Assembly (NCBI GenBank): GCA_013824215.1
Contig: PNNM01000067.1
Coordinates: forward strand, 1 to 5,964
Length of the DNA: 5,964 nt
Source: Coriobacteriaceae bacterium
Lineage (GTDB): Bacteria > Actinomycetota > Coriobacteriia > Anaerosomatales > D1FN1-002
Direction of reading: 5' to 3'
Both the position numbers and the translations under genes were made by a program. The notes beneath the pieces were generated by a model. It ran no database searches. It saw only the letters and a list, made by a program, of their open reading frames with translations, and had not been told where the DNA came from. This document shows, in pieces, positions 5,705-5,964 of this stretch; the first letter of the stretch is position 1, and each line of letters begins with the position of its first letter.

Positions 5705-5710
5705 AGGGGG
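5704..5710 (+). promoter_or_regulatory. Ribosome binding site of the last, partial gene
   Basis: AAGGGGG starts at the final base of the trxA stop codon and ends 7 nt before the ATG at 5718. It supports the reading of the right edge as plus-strand coding sequence. Confidence 0.6.
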
Positions 5711-5717
5711 CGCGGCG

Positions 5718-5964
5718 ATGTGTGAGAAGGGCGTCAACCTCGATCAGCTCAAGCTGTCCATCGGTCAGGCCGACGACTCGGCCGCCGTGGTCCAGCATAT
5801 GCTCGAACAGCTCCACCACCTCGCGGACCACGGTGGGCAGTCCACCGCGAGCGCACACATAGCGCAGGCCGGGGTACTCCTCGGCGAGGCCCGCGGCCGC
5901 CTCGAGCGTGCGATCGGCGACCTCGAGGGCGGAGCGGACTCCGGCGTGAGCGTGGAGCGCATCT
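5718..5964 (+). CDS. Unrecognised helical protein, N-terminal part (runs off right edge)
   Basis: An open frame of 82 codons from the ATG at 5718 to the window end, 13 nt after trxA. I do not recognise the family. It begins MCEKGVNLDQLKLSIGQADD and continues as a probably all-helical, soluble sequence rich in Ala, Leu, Gly, Glu and Gln: QHMLEQLHHLADHGGQ (27-42), then SAHIAQAGVLLGEARGRLERAIGDLEGG (46-73). It has heptad-like leucine spacing that could form a helical bundle or coiled coil. There is one cysteine, C2. About 87 percent of third codon positions are G or C, as expected for a real gene here. The opposite strand is also open across this stretch, but it lacks a visible start and runs into the conserved trxA sequence. 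The tight spacing suggests co-transcription with trxB-trxA. Confidence 0.72.
   Translation, partial: MCEKGVNLDQLKLSIGQADDSAAVVQHMLEQLHHLADHGGQSTASAHIAQAGVLLGEARGRLERAIGDLEGGADSGVSVERI

Noticed and set aside
5673..5964. Open minus-strand frame at the right edge
   Set aside because: It starts outside the window, ends inside trxA and is less consistent with third-position GC than the plus-strand frame, which has a ribosome binding site and operon spacing.

Overview
The window is a gene-dense, strongly GC-rich piece of bacterial chromosome with third codon positions mostly G or C and many GTG starts. The content suggests a Gram-positive, high-GC lineage (Actinomycetota-like): a secreted, C-terminally anchored protein resembling the actinobacterial DUF6049 family, a LonA protease, and a trxB-trxA pair. 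A deep-branching actinobacterial class is plausible, but the sequence alone does not fix the taxon.

Layout. On the minus strand, 1-717 is the first 239 codons of lon, which runs off the left edge. A 104-nt divergent spacer (718-821) separates it from a run of plus-strand genes that reaches the right edge. These are: (1) 822-2852, a 676-aa exported protein with a C-terminal membrane anchor; (2) 2871-3251, a 126-aa single-pass membrane protein; (3) 3301-4404, a 367-aa PIN nuclease domain, transmembrane helix and TPR fusion; (4) 4401-5345, thioredoxin reductase; (5) 5375-5704, thioredoxin; (6) 5718 to the edge, an unrecognised helical protein with a strong ribosome binding site. Gaps are short (18, 49, -4, 29 and 13 nt) and no terminator is visible, so the plus-strand genes probably form one operon or two overlapping units. 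A second promoter-like site lies in the tail of the first gene (about 2801-2809). No RNA gene, CRISPR array, insertion sequence or long repeat was seen.

How the genes may work together. TrxB passes electrons from NADPH to TrxA, the general cytosolic disulfide reductant. The gene just upstream, overlapping trxB by 4 nt, encodes an apparently intact PhoH-type PIN ribonuclease domain tied to the membrane by one helix, with a TPR module predicted outside the cell. Its only two cysteines form a CxxC inside the PIN domain, so a membrane-tethered nuclease under thioredoxin redox control is the most interesting hypothesis here. The two genes before it also encode surface-directed membrane proteins, so the cluster joins envelope proteins with cytosolic redox functions.
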